A stretch of 64,000 bases of DNA from Georgenia_A wangjunii (GCF_036421915.1 NZ_JAZGOM010000003.1); one strand, 5' to 3'; positions 37,944-46,494 are shown, counted from the first letter of the stretch. Program-made: numbers and translations. Notes: generated by a model from the letters alone, not told the origin.

Positions 37944-39164
37944 TCACGTGAGGAGCAGGATCCCGGCGAGGCTGACGATTGCCGCGACGAGGGTCGAGAG
38001 TGCGCCGAGCGCGACCGCCCGGCCGCCGGTGCGTCGCAGCGTCGCGAGGTGGACGCCGGTGCCGAGCCCGAACATCGCCGCGGTGAGGAGGAACCGGGTG
38101 ACGACCTCGACCGGGTCGAGCACCGCGTCCGGCACGACGCCGAGGCTGCGCACCGCCACCATCGCGAGGAAGCCCACGACGAACAGCGGCACGAGCGGTG
38201 GCAGCTTCACGGCGTCGTCGGCCGGCCTTGCTGCGGCGGTGCCGTCCACCGAAAGGGCAGCGCCGTCCGCGCTGGCCGCCGGAGCTGCACCCGCGACCGA
38301 GCCCGCGCCACCAGTGCGGGCATCGCCACCGCGGGGGGCAGCACCGCCGTCGCCCGCGCCGGCGGTGCGCGCGTTGTTGACCTCCGCGACTCGCTTGGCG
38401 CGCCGGCGCTCCGTCACCCCGACGACGGCGACCATCGGCGCGAGCAGCACCACCCGGCCGAGCTTGACGACGACGGCGACCGTCAGCGCGGCCGCCGAGA
38501 CCGCCGACGCCGCGGCCACGACCTGCGCGACCTCGTGCACGGACGAGCCGATCCACACGCCCATCTGGTGGTCGTCCAGCCCGACGAGACCCTGCGCGAG
38601 CGGCATGAGGAACAGCGCGAGCGCGCCGAACAGGGTCACCATGGCGATCGCCGTCGCGACGTCGTCCTCGCTCGTCTCGTCGTCGGGAACCACCGCACTC
38701 ATGGCGGCGACGGCGGAGGCGCCGCAGATGGCGAAGCCGGTGGCGATGAGCAGCGATGTCGTCCGGCTCGTGCCGACCTTCGTGCCGAGCCACCGCGTCG
38801 CGAGGAACGTGATGACCACCGTCGCGACGATCGTCACGAGCTCGCCCGCCCGGAGCGCGAGCACCTCACCGATGGAGAGCTGCAGCCCGAGCAGCACGAC
38901 GCCGGCGCGCAGCAGGCGCTTCGTCGACCACTGGGTGCCGGGGCGGACGAGCGGGCGCAGCAGCCCGGCGTTGCGGACGACGACGCCGAGCACGATCGCG
39001 ACGATGAGCGGCGAGACCACGGGGACCAGCCGCGCGAGGCCGAGGCAGGCGAGCGCCACGGCGGCCACGAGCGCGAGCCCCGGGAGTCGGTCCACCCAGA
39101 CCTGGCCGTGGCTGCTGGAGGGGGCGCCTGGCCGCGGCGTCGGCCCTGGCTGGTGCGAAGTCAC
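37944..39164 (-). CDS. YeiH/UPF0324 family putative sulfate exporter
   Basis: 406-residue polytopic membrane protein from GTG 39164 (VTSHQPGPTPRPG). Family landmarks: LIVAIVLGVVVRNAGLL, RLLRAGVVLLGLQLSIGEVL, RTTSLLIATGFAICGASAVA, WIGSSVHEVAQVVAAASAVS and RFLLTAAMFGLGTGVHLATL. About ten hydrophobic segments are visible. A cytoplasmic or periplasmic loop of about 70 Ala/Gly-rich residues (VNNARTAGAGDGGAAPRGGD onward) between the helices near residues 268-340 is longer than usual. The family is annotated as sulfate or taurine-linked exporters but transport has rarely been shown. No LysR regulator, often found next to yeiH, is adjacent. Confidence 0.88.
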   Translation of the reverse strand: MTSHQPGPTPRPGAPSSSHGQVWVDRLPGLALVAAVALACLGLARLVPVVSPLIVAIVLGVVVRNAGLLRPLVRPGTQWSTKRLLRAGVVLLGLQLSIGEVLALRAGELVTIVATVVITFLATRWLGTKVGTSRTTSLLIATGFAICGASAVAAMSAVVPDDETSEDDVATAIAMVTLFGALALFLMPLAQGLVGLDDHQMGVWIGSSVHEVAQVVAAASAVSAAALTVAVVVKLGRVVLLAPMVAVVGVTERRRAKRVAEVNNARTAGAGDGGAAPRGGDARTGGAGSVAGAAPAASADGAALSVDGTAAARPADDAVKLPPLVPLFVVGFLAMVAVRSLGVVPDAVLDPVEVVTRFLLTAAMFGLGTGVHLATLRRTGGRAVALGALSTLVAAIVSLAGILLLT

Positions 39165-39255
39165 AGCGGAACTCTGCCTTCCGTCCCCCCGCTTCGCCCA
39201 ACCGATGGGGCAAGGGGTGTGCCCTGCCGTGGCGTGGTCTGCCTTGGATGGGCAT

Positions 39256-39320
39256 TTCTGCGTGATCACGACGGGGGAGAGGAGTGCGTGATCGTGCAGT
39301 TCTGCATGATCACGACGGGG
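39256..39320. repeat. Direct and inverted repeat in the yeiH-poxB intergenic region
   Basis: TTCTGCGTGATCACGACGGG (39256) recurs as TTCTGCATGATCACGACGGG (39300), 44 bp apart. Between them CGTGATCGTGCAG (39287-39299) and CTGCATGATCACG (39302-39314) make a 13-bp inverted repeat with one mismatch and a TT loop. Could be a dispersed intergenic element or a binding site that controls the divergent yeiH-like and poxB genes. Confidence 0.7.
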
Positions 39321-39405
39321 TGTGCGGGAGCACCCTCGACCTGCGCCGCCGCGACCCGCGGGAGAGGATCGAATGAGCCCCACTCGCACCCGCCAAGGAG
39401 CAGCC

Positions 39406-41145
39406 GTGAGCCCGTCCGTCGCCGAGCACCTCGTCCGCCAGCTCGTCTCCGCCGGCGTCGAACGGATCTACGGCATCGTCGGCGACTCGCTCAACCCCGT
39501 CGTCGACGCCGTCCGCCGCACGCCCGGCATCGAGTGGGTGCACGTGCGCCACGAGGAGGCTGCCGCGTTCGCCGCCGCCGGTGAGGCCGCGATGACCGGC
39601 AAGCTCACCGCCTGCGCCGGGTCGTGCGGCCCCGGGAACCTCCACCTCATCAACGGCCTCTACGACGCCAACCGCTCCCGCCTGCCCGTCCTCGCCATCG
39701 CCTCGCACATCTCCACCGGCGAGATCGGCACGCAGTTCTTCCAGGAGACCCACCCGGACCGGCTCTTCGTCGAGGCGTCGGTCTACTCGGACATGATCTC
39801 CAGCCCCGACCAGCTGCCCCGGATGACCCGCACGGCCATCCGGCACGCCATCGCCGGCCCGGGCGTCGCCGTCCTCACCCTGCCGGGCGACGTCGCGGAC
39901 ATGGAGGTCAAGAACGAGGGCCCCGCGCTCGTCACCCCGCCGCGGCCGGGGCGGGTCGTCCCCAACGACCAGGACGTCGCCGCGCTCGCGGACGCGATCA
40001 ACTCGGCGAAGAAGGTGACGTTCTTCGTCGGAGCCGGTGCGGTGGGCGCGCACGACGACGTCCTCGCCGTCGCCGACCTCGCCGCGGCGCCCGTCGGGCA
40101 CTCGCTGCGCGGCAAGGAGGTCATCCAGTACGACAACCCGTTCGACGTCGGGATGTCCGGCCTCCTCGGGTACGGCGCGTGCCAGGAGGCGATGGAGTCC
40201 GCCGACCTTCTCGTGCTCGTCGGCACCGACTTCCCGTACACGAACTTCCTCCCCGCGGACGTGCCGACGGCGCAGATCGACATCAATCCGAGCAACATGG
40301 GCCGTCGCACCCGCCTCGACCTGCCCGTCCACGGCGACGTCGGCGAGACGATGCGGGCACTCCTGCCGCTGGTGACGCGCAAGAAGAACCGTAAGTTCCT
40401 CGACAGCATGGTGAAGAAGCACGACGACCTCATGCACAAGGTGGTCGGCGCATACACGCGCAACGTCGAGAAGACCAAGCCCATCCACCCCGAGTACGCC
40501 GCCGTCCTGCTCGACGAGGCGGCCGCCGCCGACGCCGTCTTCACCGTCGACACCGGCATGAACAACGTGTGGGCGGCGCGCTACCTCACCCCGAACGGCC
40601 GACGGCGGGTCATCGGCTCGTTCCTCCACGGCTCCATGGCCAACGCCCTGCCGCACGCGATCGGTGCCGCGTTCGCCGACCGGAGCCGGCAGGTCATCGC
40701 CCTCTCCGGCGACGGCGGGCTCTCGATGCTCCTCGGTGAGCTCATCACGCTGCGTGCCAACGACCTGCCGGTCAAGGTGGTCGTGTTCAACAACGGCTCG
40801 CTCGGGATGATCGACCTGGAGATGATCGTCGAGGGCCTTCCGCCGTACGCCACGGACACGGCCGCGGTGGACTACCGCAACGTGGCGCTCGCGCTCGGGA
40901 TCCCGGCCGTGCGGGTCGAGGACCCGAAGGACCTGCGCAAGGCGTTCACGGATGGGCTCGCCCGCAGCGGCCCGGCGCTCATCGAGGTCATGACCGACCC
41001 CAACGCCCTCTCCATCCCGCCGATGATCACGCTCGGGCAGATCCGCGGCTTCACGACGTCGATGACGAAGCAGATCTTCGGCGGCGGCATGGGCGAGGTC
41101 ATGGCGATGGCTCGCTCGAACCTGCGGAACATCCCGCGGCCGTAG
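39406..41145 (+). CDS. poxB: Pyruvate dehydrogenase (quinone) / pyruvate oxidase
   Basis: 579 residues from GTG 39406, which is preceded by AAGGAG at optimal spacing; ATG 39373 is a possible upstream start with its own GGAGAGG. Thiamine-diphosphate, FAD-dependent enzyme that oxidises pyruvate to acetate and CO2 and passes electrons to menaquinone at the membrane. Landmarks: GVERIYGIVGDSLNPVVDAV, VRHEEAAAFAAAGEAAMTGK (catalytic Glu), GSCGPGNLHLINGLYDANRS, and the ThDP motif ALSGDGGLSMLLGELITL with KVVVFNNGSLGMIDLEM. The C-terminal QIRGFTTSMTKQIFGGGMGE is the membrane/lipid-activation tail region of PoxB. A perfect hairpin begins at the stop codon. Confidence 0.96.
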   Translation: MSPSVAEHLVRQLVSAGVERIYGIVGDSLNPVVDAVRRTPGIEWVHVRHEEAAAFAAAGEAAMTGKLTACAGSCGPGNLHLINGLYDANRSRLPVLAIASHISTGEIGTQFFQETHPDRLFVEASVYSDMISSPDQLPRMTRTAIRHAIAGPGVAVLTLPGDVADMEVKNEGPALVTPPRPGRVVPNDQDVAALADAINSAKKVTFFVGAGAVGAHDDVLAVADLAAAPVGHSLRGKEVIQYDNPFDVGMSGLLGYGACQEAMESADLLVLVGTDFPYTNFLPADVPTAQIDINPSNMGRRTRLDLPVHGDVGETMRALLPLVTRKKNRKFLDSMVKKHDDLMHKVVGAYTRNVEKTKPIHPEYAAVLLDEAAAADAVFTVDTGMNNVWAARYLTPNGRRRVIGSFLHGSMANALPHAIGAAFADRSRQVIALSGDGGLSMLLGELITLRANDLPVKVVVFNNGSLGMIDLEMIVEGLPPYATDTAAVDYRNVALALGIPAVRVEDPKDLRKAFTDGLARSGPALIEVMTDPNALSIPPMITLGQIRGFTTSMTKQIFGGGMGEVMAMARSNLRNIPRP

Positions 41146-41168
41146 GGGCGCCGCAGCAGCGGCGCCCC
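41145..41168 (+). terminator. poxB terminator
   Basis: GGGGCGCCGC-AGCA-GCGGCGCCCC, 10-bp perfect stem starting at the last base of the poxB stop codon. Confidence 0.75.
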
Positions 41169-41180
41169 GGCGGAACGACG

Positions 41181-41360
41181 ATGCGGACCGGCTCCCACGG
41201 ACCCTTGTGCGCCCGCCACGTGGGACGAGGAGGACGTCGAGAACACCATCGAGGTCGAGGGCACCATCAAGCCGTCGTCGGCGTGGCGGCCGCGATCGCG
41301 GCGGTGCTGCTCCTCGCCGGGGCGTACGTCGTCACCCGCCGACGGCGTCACCTCGGGTAG
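41181..41360 (+). pseudogene. Small membrane-protein ORF or frameshifted gene remnant
   Basis: A 59-codon frame (ATG 41181 to TAG 41360). Its C-terminal half is a convincing single transmembrane anchor, VVGVAAAIAAVLLLAGAYVV followed by TRRRRHLG. Its N-terminal half is Arg/His/Gly-rich and looks out of frame; in another frame the same DNA reads WDEEDVENTIEVEGTIKPS, a more natural acidic stretch. A one-base change near 41270 would join the two. A strong hairpin 11 bp past the stop suggests that a real gene once ended here. Either a decayed gene or a tiny membrane protein; not resolved. Confidence 0.35.
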
Positions 41361-41371
41361 CCCTGAGCGTG

Positions 41372-41409
41372 CCGATGGCCGGTCTCCCGCGGGGGAGGCC
41401 GGCCATCGG
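41372..41409 (+). terminator. Strong terminator hairpin before the TRAP operon
   Basis: 17-bp arms CCGATGGCCGGTCTCCC and GGGAGGCCGGCCATCGG (one mismatch) with loop GCGG. It isolates the downstream catabolic operon from poxB and the remnant gene. Confidence 0.8.
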
Positions 41410-41492
41410 TGCGTCCGTGAAGGTTCGTCGTCCGTCAACGCTCCCGCACGCCACGGGACTTTGCCCGTGCACGACCACTTGCCCGGTGACTC

Positions 41493-41543
41493 TTGACACG
41501 CTTGTACACCGCCGAAATACTCGTTGTATACAAGCGGTGTACA
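41493..41543 (+). promoter_or_regulatory. Promoter and GntR-type operator cluster of the TRAP operon
   Basis: TTGACA (41493-41498), 17-nt spacer, AATACT (41516-41521). TTGTATACAA (41524-41533), a perfect 10-bp palindrome, covers the expected transcription start. It is framed by a perfect 10-bp inverted repeat TGTACACCGC (41503-41512) and GCGGTGTACA (41534-41543). TGTAnACA-like half-sites are typical of GntR/FCD regulators, and such a regulator is encoded at 45003. Confidence 0.8.
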
Positions 41544-41567
41544 GACCGACGTGGGAGCAGTGGAGCG

Positions 41568-43817
41568 ATGACGAGCACGAGTGGCTACCGGCAGTTCCTC
41601 AAGCCCATCGCGCTCATCGCGATCGCGTGGTCCTGCTTCCAGCTCTACGCCGCCGCGCAGGGCGCCCCGNGTGGCTACCGGCAGTTCCTCAAGCCCATCG
41701 CGCTCATCGCGATCGCGTGGTCCTGCTTCCAGCTCTACGCCGCCGCGCAGGGCGCCCCGCACGCGATGCTCTTCCGCCCGCTGCACGTCGTCTTCGGCAT
41801 CGCCCTCGTCTTCGCCATCCACCCCGCGCGCAAGGCCTACCTCCGGCGGGCGAGCAGCGTCTCGGACGAGGACCTGCCCGACGAGCTCCCGGCCGGCGAG
41901 CGAGCACCGCGGTGGCTGACGTGGATGGACGGCGTGCTCGTCGTGCTGGCCATCGGCATCGGCGCCTACTACGTCGCGAACTCGCAGCGCATCTCCGAGC
42001 GGGTGACGTTCATCGACGAGGTCACCGCGGCCGACCGCGTCGTCGGTCTCGTCCTCATCGTCCTCGTGCTGGAGGCGTGCCGACGCGTCGTCGGCCTGAG
42101 CCTGTCGATCGTCGCCGTCGTCTTCCTCGCCTACCAGCTGTGGGGCGACCAGCTCACCGGGCTCCTGCGCCATCGCGGGCTGACGTTCGAGCGGTTCGTC
42201 GACCTCCAGCTCCTCTCGCCGCAGGGCCTCTTCGGGGTACCGGTCGGCGTCTCTGCGGACTACGTCTTCTACTTCATCCTCTTCGCCGCCTTCCTCGAGA
42301 TCTCCGGCGGAGGCAAGCTCTTCATCGACCTCGCGCTGGCCATCACCGGCCGGGCGCGCGGCGGGCCGGCCAAGGCGGCGATGGTGGGCTCGGCGCTCAT
42401 GGGCTCGATCAACGGCTCCGCGGTGGCCAACGTCGTCGGGACGGGCGTCTTCACCATCCCGCTCATGAAGCGCACGGGCTACAAGCCGCGCTTCGCCGCG
42501 GCCGTCGAGGCGATGGCCTCCACCGGGGGCCAGGTGCTGCCACCGGTCATGGGCGCGGGGGCGTTCATCATGGCCCAGATGATCGGCTGGGACTACCGTG
42601 CCGTGGCCCTCGCCGCCCTCATCCCGGCCCTGCTGTACTTCGTCGCCGGGTACTTCATGGTGGACAAGGAGGCGCAGCGGGAGAACCTGCGGCCCATCGC
42701 GCCGGAGGACCGCACGCGCGTGCGGGACGTGGTCGGGCGCCTGCACCTGCTGCTCCCGCTCGGGTACCTCGTCTACATGATCCTCTCGGGCCGCTCGCTC
42801 ATGTCCGCGGCGTTCCAGGCGATCGTGCTCGTCGTCCTCATCAGCTTCCTGCGCCGCGTGACCTGGCTGACCCCGGCGACGATCCTCAAGGCCTTGCAGA
42901 TCGGCGCCCAGCGCGCGGTCAACGTCGCCCTGCCCACGGCGGTGGCGGGCATCATCGTCGGCGTCATCATCCAGACCAACCTCGGCCTGCGCTTCACCGA
43001 GCTCGTCCTCGTCCTCTCCGGCGGCCAGCTCCTCCTCGCGCTCATCTTCACGATGATCGGCTCGATCGTGCTGGGCCTGGGCATGCCGACGACGTCGGCC
43101 TACATCATGGCCGCGGTCCTCCTCACCCCGCCGCTCATCGAGCTGGGCCTTCCCCCGATCGCCGCGCACCTCTTCGTCTTCTACTTCGCCTGCATGTCGA
43201 TGCTCACCCCGCCGGTCGCCCTCGCGGCGTTCGCGGCGGCGGGTATCGCCGGCAGCCCCCTGCACCAGACCGGCCTGACGGCGTTCCGCATCAGCATCGC
43301 CGCGTACCTCATCCCGTTCGCCTTCGCGCTGTCCCCGGCCCTGCTCCTGGAGGAGGGGGTCGGCCGCGCGGTGTGGTTCGGGGTGACCGCTCTCCTGGGC
43401 ACCTACGCACTGGCGGCGGCGATCATCGGCTACCAGAGCGGGATCCTCTCGATGTGGCAGCGGGTCCTGTTCTTCGCCGTCTCGGCCGTGCTCATCTACC
43501 CGGGCGAGCTCGTGAGCGGCATCGCCGTGGCCCTGCTCGTCGCGCTCCTCCTCGCCTTCCGGGCGACAGCCGGCCGCCGGCCGGCCTCCGCCGCCGAGGC
43601 GGACCCGCCCGACGACGGGTCACCCGCGGACGACGACGCCACCGGCCGCCCCTCCGCCGACGAGCCCGCCGCCCGCGCCGCCACCGGTGCGACCTCGCTC
43701 GGGCGGGCGCGCCCGCGCGGCCACCGGGGCCGGTCGGGCGCGGCCGACGACGACCCCACCGGCCGACAGACCGACAGCAAACCGCTCGGGCTCGCCTCGA
43801 GCAGCAAGGAGAAGTGA
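41568..43817 (+). CDS. TRAP transporter fused permease (TAXI type)
   Basis: Integral membrane protein combining the small (DctQ-like) and large (DctM-like) TRAP permease subunits. Start ATG 41568 (MTSTSGYRQFLKPIALIAIA) with GGGAGCAGTGGAGCG before it. Landmarks of the 4TM-12TM family: IVAVVFLAYQLWGDQLTGLL, VSADYVFYFILFAAFLEISG, GSALMGSINGSAVANVVGTG, MASTGGQVLPPVMGAGAFIM and LGLGMPTTSAYIMAAVLLTP. About 17 hydrophobic helices, then a charged tail of about 75 residues. As given, it has 749 codons, but codons 5-34 are duplicated around an N (see 41581-41759); the real protein is probably about 719 residues. It partners the TAXI binding protein at 47602 for sodium- or proton-driven solute uptake. 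Confidence 0.92.
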   Translation: MTSTSGYRQFLKPIALIAIAWSCFQLYAAAQGAPXGYRQFLKPIALIAIAWSCFQLYAAAQGAPHAMLFRPLHVVFGIALVFAIHPARKAYLRRASSVSDEDLPDELPAGERAPRWLTWMDGVLVVLAIGIGAYYVANSQRISERVTFIDEVTAADRVVGLVLIVLVLEACRRVVGLSLSIVAVVFLAYQLWGDQLTGLLRHRGLTFERFVDLQLLSPQGLFGVPVGVSADYVFYFILFAAFLEISGGGKLFIDLALAITGRARGGPAKAAMVGSALMGSINGSAVANVVGTGVFTIPLMKRTGYKPRFAAAVEAMASTGGQVLPPVMGAGAFIMAQMIGWDYRAVALAALIPALLYFVAGYFMVDKEAQRENLRPIAPEDRTRVRDVVGRLHLLLPLGYLVYMILSGRSLMSAAFQAIVLVVLISFLRRVTWLTPATILKALQIGAQRAVNVALPTAVAGIIVGVIIQTNLGLRFTELVLVLSGGQLLLALIFTMIGSIVLGLGMPTTSAYIMAAVLLTPPLIELGLPPIAAHLFVFYFACMSMLTPPVALAAFAAAGIAGSPLHQTGLTAFRISIAAYLIPFAFALSPALLLEEGVGRAVWFGVTALLGTYALAAAIIGYQSGILSMWQRVLFFAVSAVLIYPGELVSGIAVALLVALLLAFRATAGRRPASAAEADPPDDGSPADDDATGRPSADEPAARAATGATSLGRARPRGHRGRSGAADDDPTGRQTDSKPLGLASSSKEK
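41581..41759. other. Exact 89-bp duplication around a single N: probable assembly join
   Basis: 41581-41669 and 41671-41759 are identical and are separated only by the ambiguous base at 41670. Two contigs that overlap by 89 bp appear to have been concatenated with one N without being merged. The total of 90 bases keeps the reading frame, so the error would pass an ORF check. Confidence 0.92.
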
Positions 43818-43818
43818 C

Positions 43819-45006
43819 GTGGCAGCAGAACCGCGGACGCAGGTCCTCATCGCGGGCGCCGGACCGGTCGGCATGACCGCCGCCCTCATGCTCGCCCGCC
43901 GGGGCGTCAGCGTGACCGTCCTCGAGGGCGGCTCGGACCTCAGCTCGGAGTCGCGGGCCTCCACCTTCCACCCGCCCACGCTCGAGATGCTCGACGAGCT
44001 CGGCCTCGCGGACGACCTGCGCGCCGTGGGGCTCGACGTCCCCGCCTTCCAGCACCGCGACCGCCAGGAAGGCCTCGTGGCGGAGTTCGACCTCAGCACC
44101 CTCGCGGGGGAGACGCGGTTCCCGTTCCGAGTCCAGTGCGAGCAGAGCAAGCTCACCCGGATCATCCTCGAGAAGGTCCGGGACCTCGCGAACGTCGACG
44201 TCCTCTTCGACGCCCGCGTCGAGTCGGTGAGCCAGGACGACGACGCCGTGCGCGTCCACCTCGCCGACGGGCGCGTCCTGGCCGGGGACTACCTCATCGG
44301 TGCCGACGGTGCGAGCAGCGCGGTGCGCCGCTCGCTCGGCGTCAGCTTCGAGGGGGAGACCTACCCCGAGCGGTACGTCGTCATCTCGACGAAGGAGGAC
44401 ATCAAGGCCTGGATCCCGGACATCTCCTACGTCAACTACATCTCCGACCCCGCCGAGTGGCTGGTGCTCCTGCGCACACCCGAGCACTGGCGCGCGATGT
44501 TCCCCGTGCGGGAGGGCATGAGCGACGCGGAGGCCGTCGCCCCCGAGAACGTCCAGCGGCTCATGAACACCATCGGGAACCGGCCCGAGGGGTGGCCGAT
44601 CCTCCACACCACGGTCTACCGCGTGCACCAGCGGGTGGCCGGGACGTACCGCGTGGGCCGGGCCTTCCTCGCCGGGGACGCCGCCCACATCAACAACCCG
44701 CTCGGAGGGCTCGGCATGAACAGCGGCATCCACGACGCCTACCTCCTCGCCGGGCTCCTCGCCGACCGGATCGCCGGTCGCGCGGACGACGCCGCGCTCG
44801 ACACCTACGACGAGCACCGGCGTGAGGTCAGCCGCACGTACGTCGCCGTCGAGACCGACAAGAACTGGCGCCGGATCCGGGAGCGTGACGAGGAGCAGCG
44901 CCAGCGCCACTTCGCCGAGCTCCGTGCGATCGCGGCAGACCCGGAGCTGCACCGCGAGCACGTCCGCAAGACCTGCATGGTGGCGGAAGTGGCCAGGGCC
45001 AGATGA
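43819..45006 (+). CDS. FAD-dependent aromatic-type monooxygenase
   Basis: 395 residues from GTG 43819, one base after the permease stop, with AAGGAG upstream. PF01494 flavoprotein hydroxylase: the FAD-binding GxGxxG is VLIAGAGPVGMTAALMLARR, the DG motif is YLIGADGASSAVRRSLG, and the GD motif is RVGRAFLAGDAAHINNPLGG with LGMNSGIHDAYLLAGLLA. SRASTFHPPTLEMLDELGL is also typical of the para-hydroxybenzoate-hydroxylase group. Expected reaction: NAD(P)H-dependent ring hydroxylation. The C-terminal thioredoxin-like domain of phenol hydroxylases is missing, which suggests smaller aromatic or heteroaromatic acids. Followed by the GntR gene in ATGA overlap. Confidence 0.92.
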   Translation: MAAEPRTQVLIAGAGPVGMTAALMLARRGVSVTVLEGGSDLSSESRASTFHPPTLEMLDELGLADDLRAVGLDVPAFQHRDRQEGLVAEFDLSTLAGETRFPFRVQCEQSKLTRIILEKVRDLANVDVLFDARVESVSQDDDAVRVHLADGRVLAGDYLIGADGASSAVRRSLGVSFEGETYPERYVVISTKEDIKAWIPDISYVNYISDPAEWLVLLRTPEHWRAMFPVREGMSDAEAVAPENVQRLMNTIGNRPEGWPILHTTVYRVHQRVAGTYRVGRAFLAGDAAHINNPLGGLGMNSGIHDAYLLAGLLADRIAGRADDAALDTYDEHRREVSRTYVAVETDKNWRRIRERDEEQRQRHFAELRAIAADPELHREHVRKTCMVAEVARAR

Positions 45007-45668
45007 GCGACTCTCGGCGTCAGGCGAGGTCAGAGGAGGGAGGGCTCCCGGTGGGGGTGCGGACCGAGACCTACGAGTGGATCAAGACCCACATCGCGAC
45101 GCTGCCGCGCGACAAGGGCGTCTTCCTCACCGAGGCCGAGGTTGCCAAGGCCGCGGGCGCCTCACGCACCCCGGTCCGGGAGGCGTTCATGCGGCTGCAG
45201 TCCGAGGGACTCATCGAGCGGATCCCGCGGCGTGGCGCCTTCGTCCCGCCGCTGCCGGACTCGGAGATCCGGACCGTCATGGAGGCCCGCCGGATGATCG
45301 AGCTCTGGAGCGTAGAGCAGATCATCACCGACGGCTCCCGGATCTCCGTCGACGAGCTCGAGGCCCTCCTGCAGCAGCAGGCCTCGATGTGGTCGGACTC
45401 GCTCGCGTTCGTCGAGATCGACCGCGAGTTCCACTCCCGGATCGTGGCCGCCGCCGGCAACAGCGTCGTCGACCACTTCTACGGCGAGCTCCGCGACCGC
45501 CAGCTGCGGATGGGGGTCTACGCGGTCAGCTCCACCGAGGACCGCGCCGCCCGGGTGGTCGACGAGCACCGGCAGATCCTCGAGTCGCTCCGCGCCGCGG
45601 ACCTGCCGGCGGCGCGGACCGCGACGGCGGACCACCTGCTCAACACCCTCGAGGCGATGCTGCGGTGA
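45003..45668 (+). CDS. GntR family regulator, FadR/FCD subfamily
   Basis: 221 residues, start ATG 45003 in ATGA with the monooxygenase stop. Winged helix-turn-helix: LTEAEVAKAAGASRTPVREA then FMRLQSEGLIERIPRRGAFV. C-terminal FCD ligand domain: VMEARRMIELWSVEQII, FVEIDREFHSRIVAAAGNSV (metal His in FHSRI), VVDEHRQILESLRAADL and ATADHLLNTL (His), the metal ligands of acid-sensing FCD domains. FCD regulators usually respond to organic acids. It sits in the middle of the operon it most likely controls; the TTGTATACAA cluster at 41503-41543 is the natural target. Confidence 0.94.
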   Translation: MSDSRRQARSEEGGLPVGVRTETYEWIKTHIATLPRDKGVFLTEAEVAKAAGASRTPVREAFMRLQSEGLIERIPRRGAFVPPLPDSEIRTVMEARRMIELWSVEQIITDGSRISVDELEALLQQQASMWSDSLAFVEIDREFHSRIVAAAGNSVVDHFYGELRDRQLRMGVYAVSSTEDRAARVVDEHRQILESLRAADLPAARTATADHLLNTLEAMLR

Positions 45669-45705
45669 GCCCCGCACCGCCCGCCACGACCAAGAAGGAG
45701 ACATC

Positions 45706-46494
45706 ATGAGAGTCGGACTGGTCCAGGTCGCCAGCCCTGACGGGGAGGACCCGGACGCCCGCCGCCGGCGCGTGGCCGAGATGATCCGCTCGGCACCGCC
45801 GTGCGACCTGTACGTCCTGCCCGAGCTGTGGGCCGCTGGCTACTTCTCCTTCGAGCAGTACACCGAGCGCGCCGAGAGCCTTGACGGCCCCACCGTCAGC
45901 CTCCTCGCCGAGGTCGCCCGCGAGCGCCGTGCTCACATCCACGTCGGCAGCGTGCTCGAGGACGTCCCCGGCGGCCGGCTGCGGAACACGGCCGTCCTGC
46001 TCGACCCCGACGGACACGTCGTCAGCACGTACTCCAAGATCCACGTCTTCGGCTACCGCTCGGCCGAGGCCACCTTGCTCGAGCCGGGGGAGTCGCTCGC
46101 CACCGTCGAGACCCCCCTCGGCCGGCTCGCCTCGACGACGTGCTACGACCTCCGCTTCCCGGGCCTGTGGCAGCGCCTGTCCGACCTCGGGGCCGAGACG
46201 ACCGTCGTGCCGGCCGCCTGGCCGCGGGAGCGGCTCGAGCACTGGCGGCTCTTCGTCAGCGTGCGCGCCGTCGAGCACCAGATGTTCGTCATCGCGTGCA
46301 ACGCCGTCGGCGAGCAGCACGGCACCGTCCTCGGCGGGCACAGCCGCGTCGTCGACCCGTGGGGCACGGTCCTGCTCGAGCTCGGCGAGGACGAGGAGGT
46401 CGGCGTCTGCGAGATCGATCCCGGTCAGGTCGCCGCCGTCCGGCGCGAGTTCCCCGTCCTGGGTGACCGGCTGCCGTCCTACGACGCCCTATGA
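45706..46494 (+). CDS. Carbon-nitrogen hydrolase (nitrilase superfamily amidase)
   Basis: 262 residues from ATG 45706 (MRVGLVQVASPDGEDPDARR) behind AAGAAGGAGACATC. The Glu-Lys-Cys triad is complete: VLPELWAAGYF (Glu), YSKIHVFGY (Lys), STTCYDLRFPGLW (Cys). VEHQMFVIACNAVG and GGHSRVVDPWGTVLLELGED match the omega-amidase/Nit2 and carbamoyl-amidase groups. It should hydrolyse an amide or carbamoyl group, probably releasing ammonia, in the cytoplasm. Its place in the operon suggests that the substrate carries nitrogen. A 20-bp tandem duplication (46482-46521) covers its last codons and gives a second ATGAGCA downstream. Confidence 0.92.
   Translation: MRVGLVQVASPDGEDPDARRRRVAEMIRSAPPCDLYVLPELWAAGYFSFEQYTERAESLDGPTVSLLAEVARERRAHIHVGSVLEDVPGGRLRNTAVLLDPDGHVVSTYSKIHVFGYRSAEATLLEPGESLATVETPLGRLASTTCYDLRFPGLWQRLSDLGAETTVVPAAWPRERLEHWRLFVSVRAVEHQMFVIACNAVGEQHGTVLGGHSRVVDPWGTVLLELGEDEEVGVCEIDPGQVAAVRREFPVLGDRLPSYDAL

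Noticed and set aside
41207..43876. Long Arg/Pro-rich frames overlapping the TRAP permease on both strands
   Set aside because: They share the permease region in other phases and also read through the N; the permease frame has clear transmembrane segments and family motifs.
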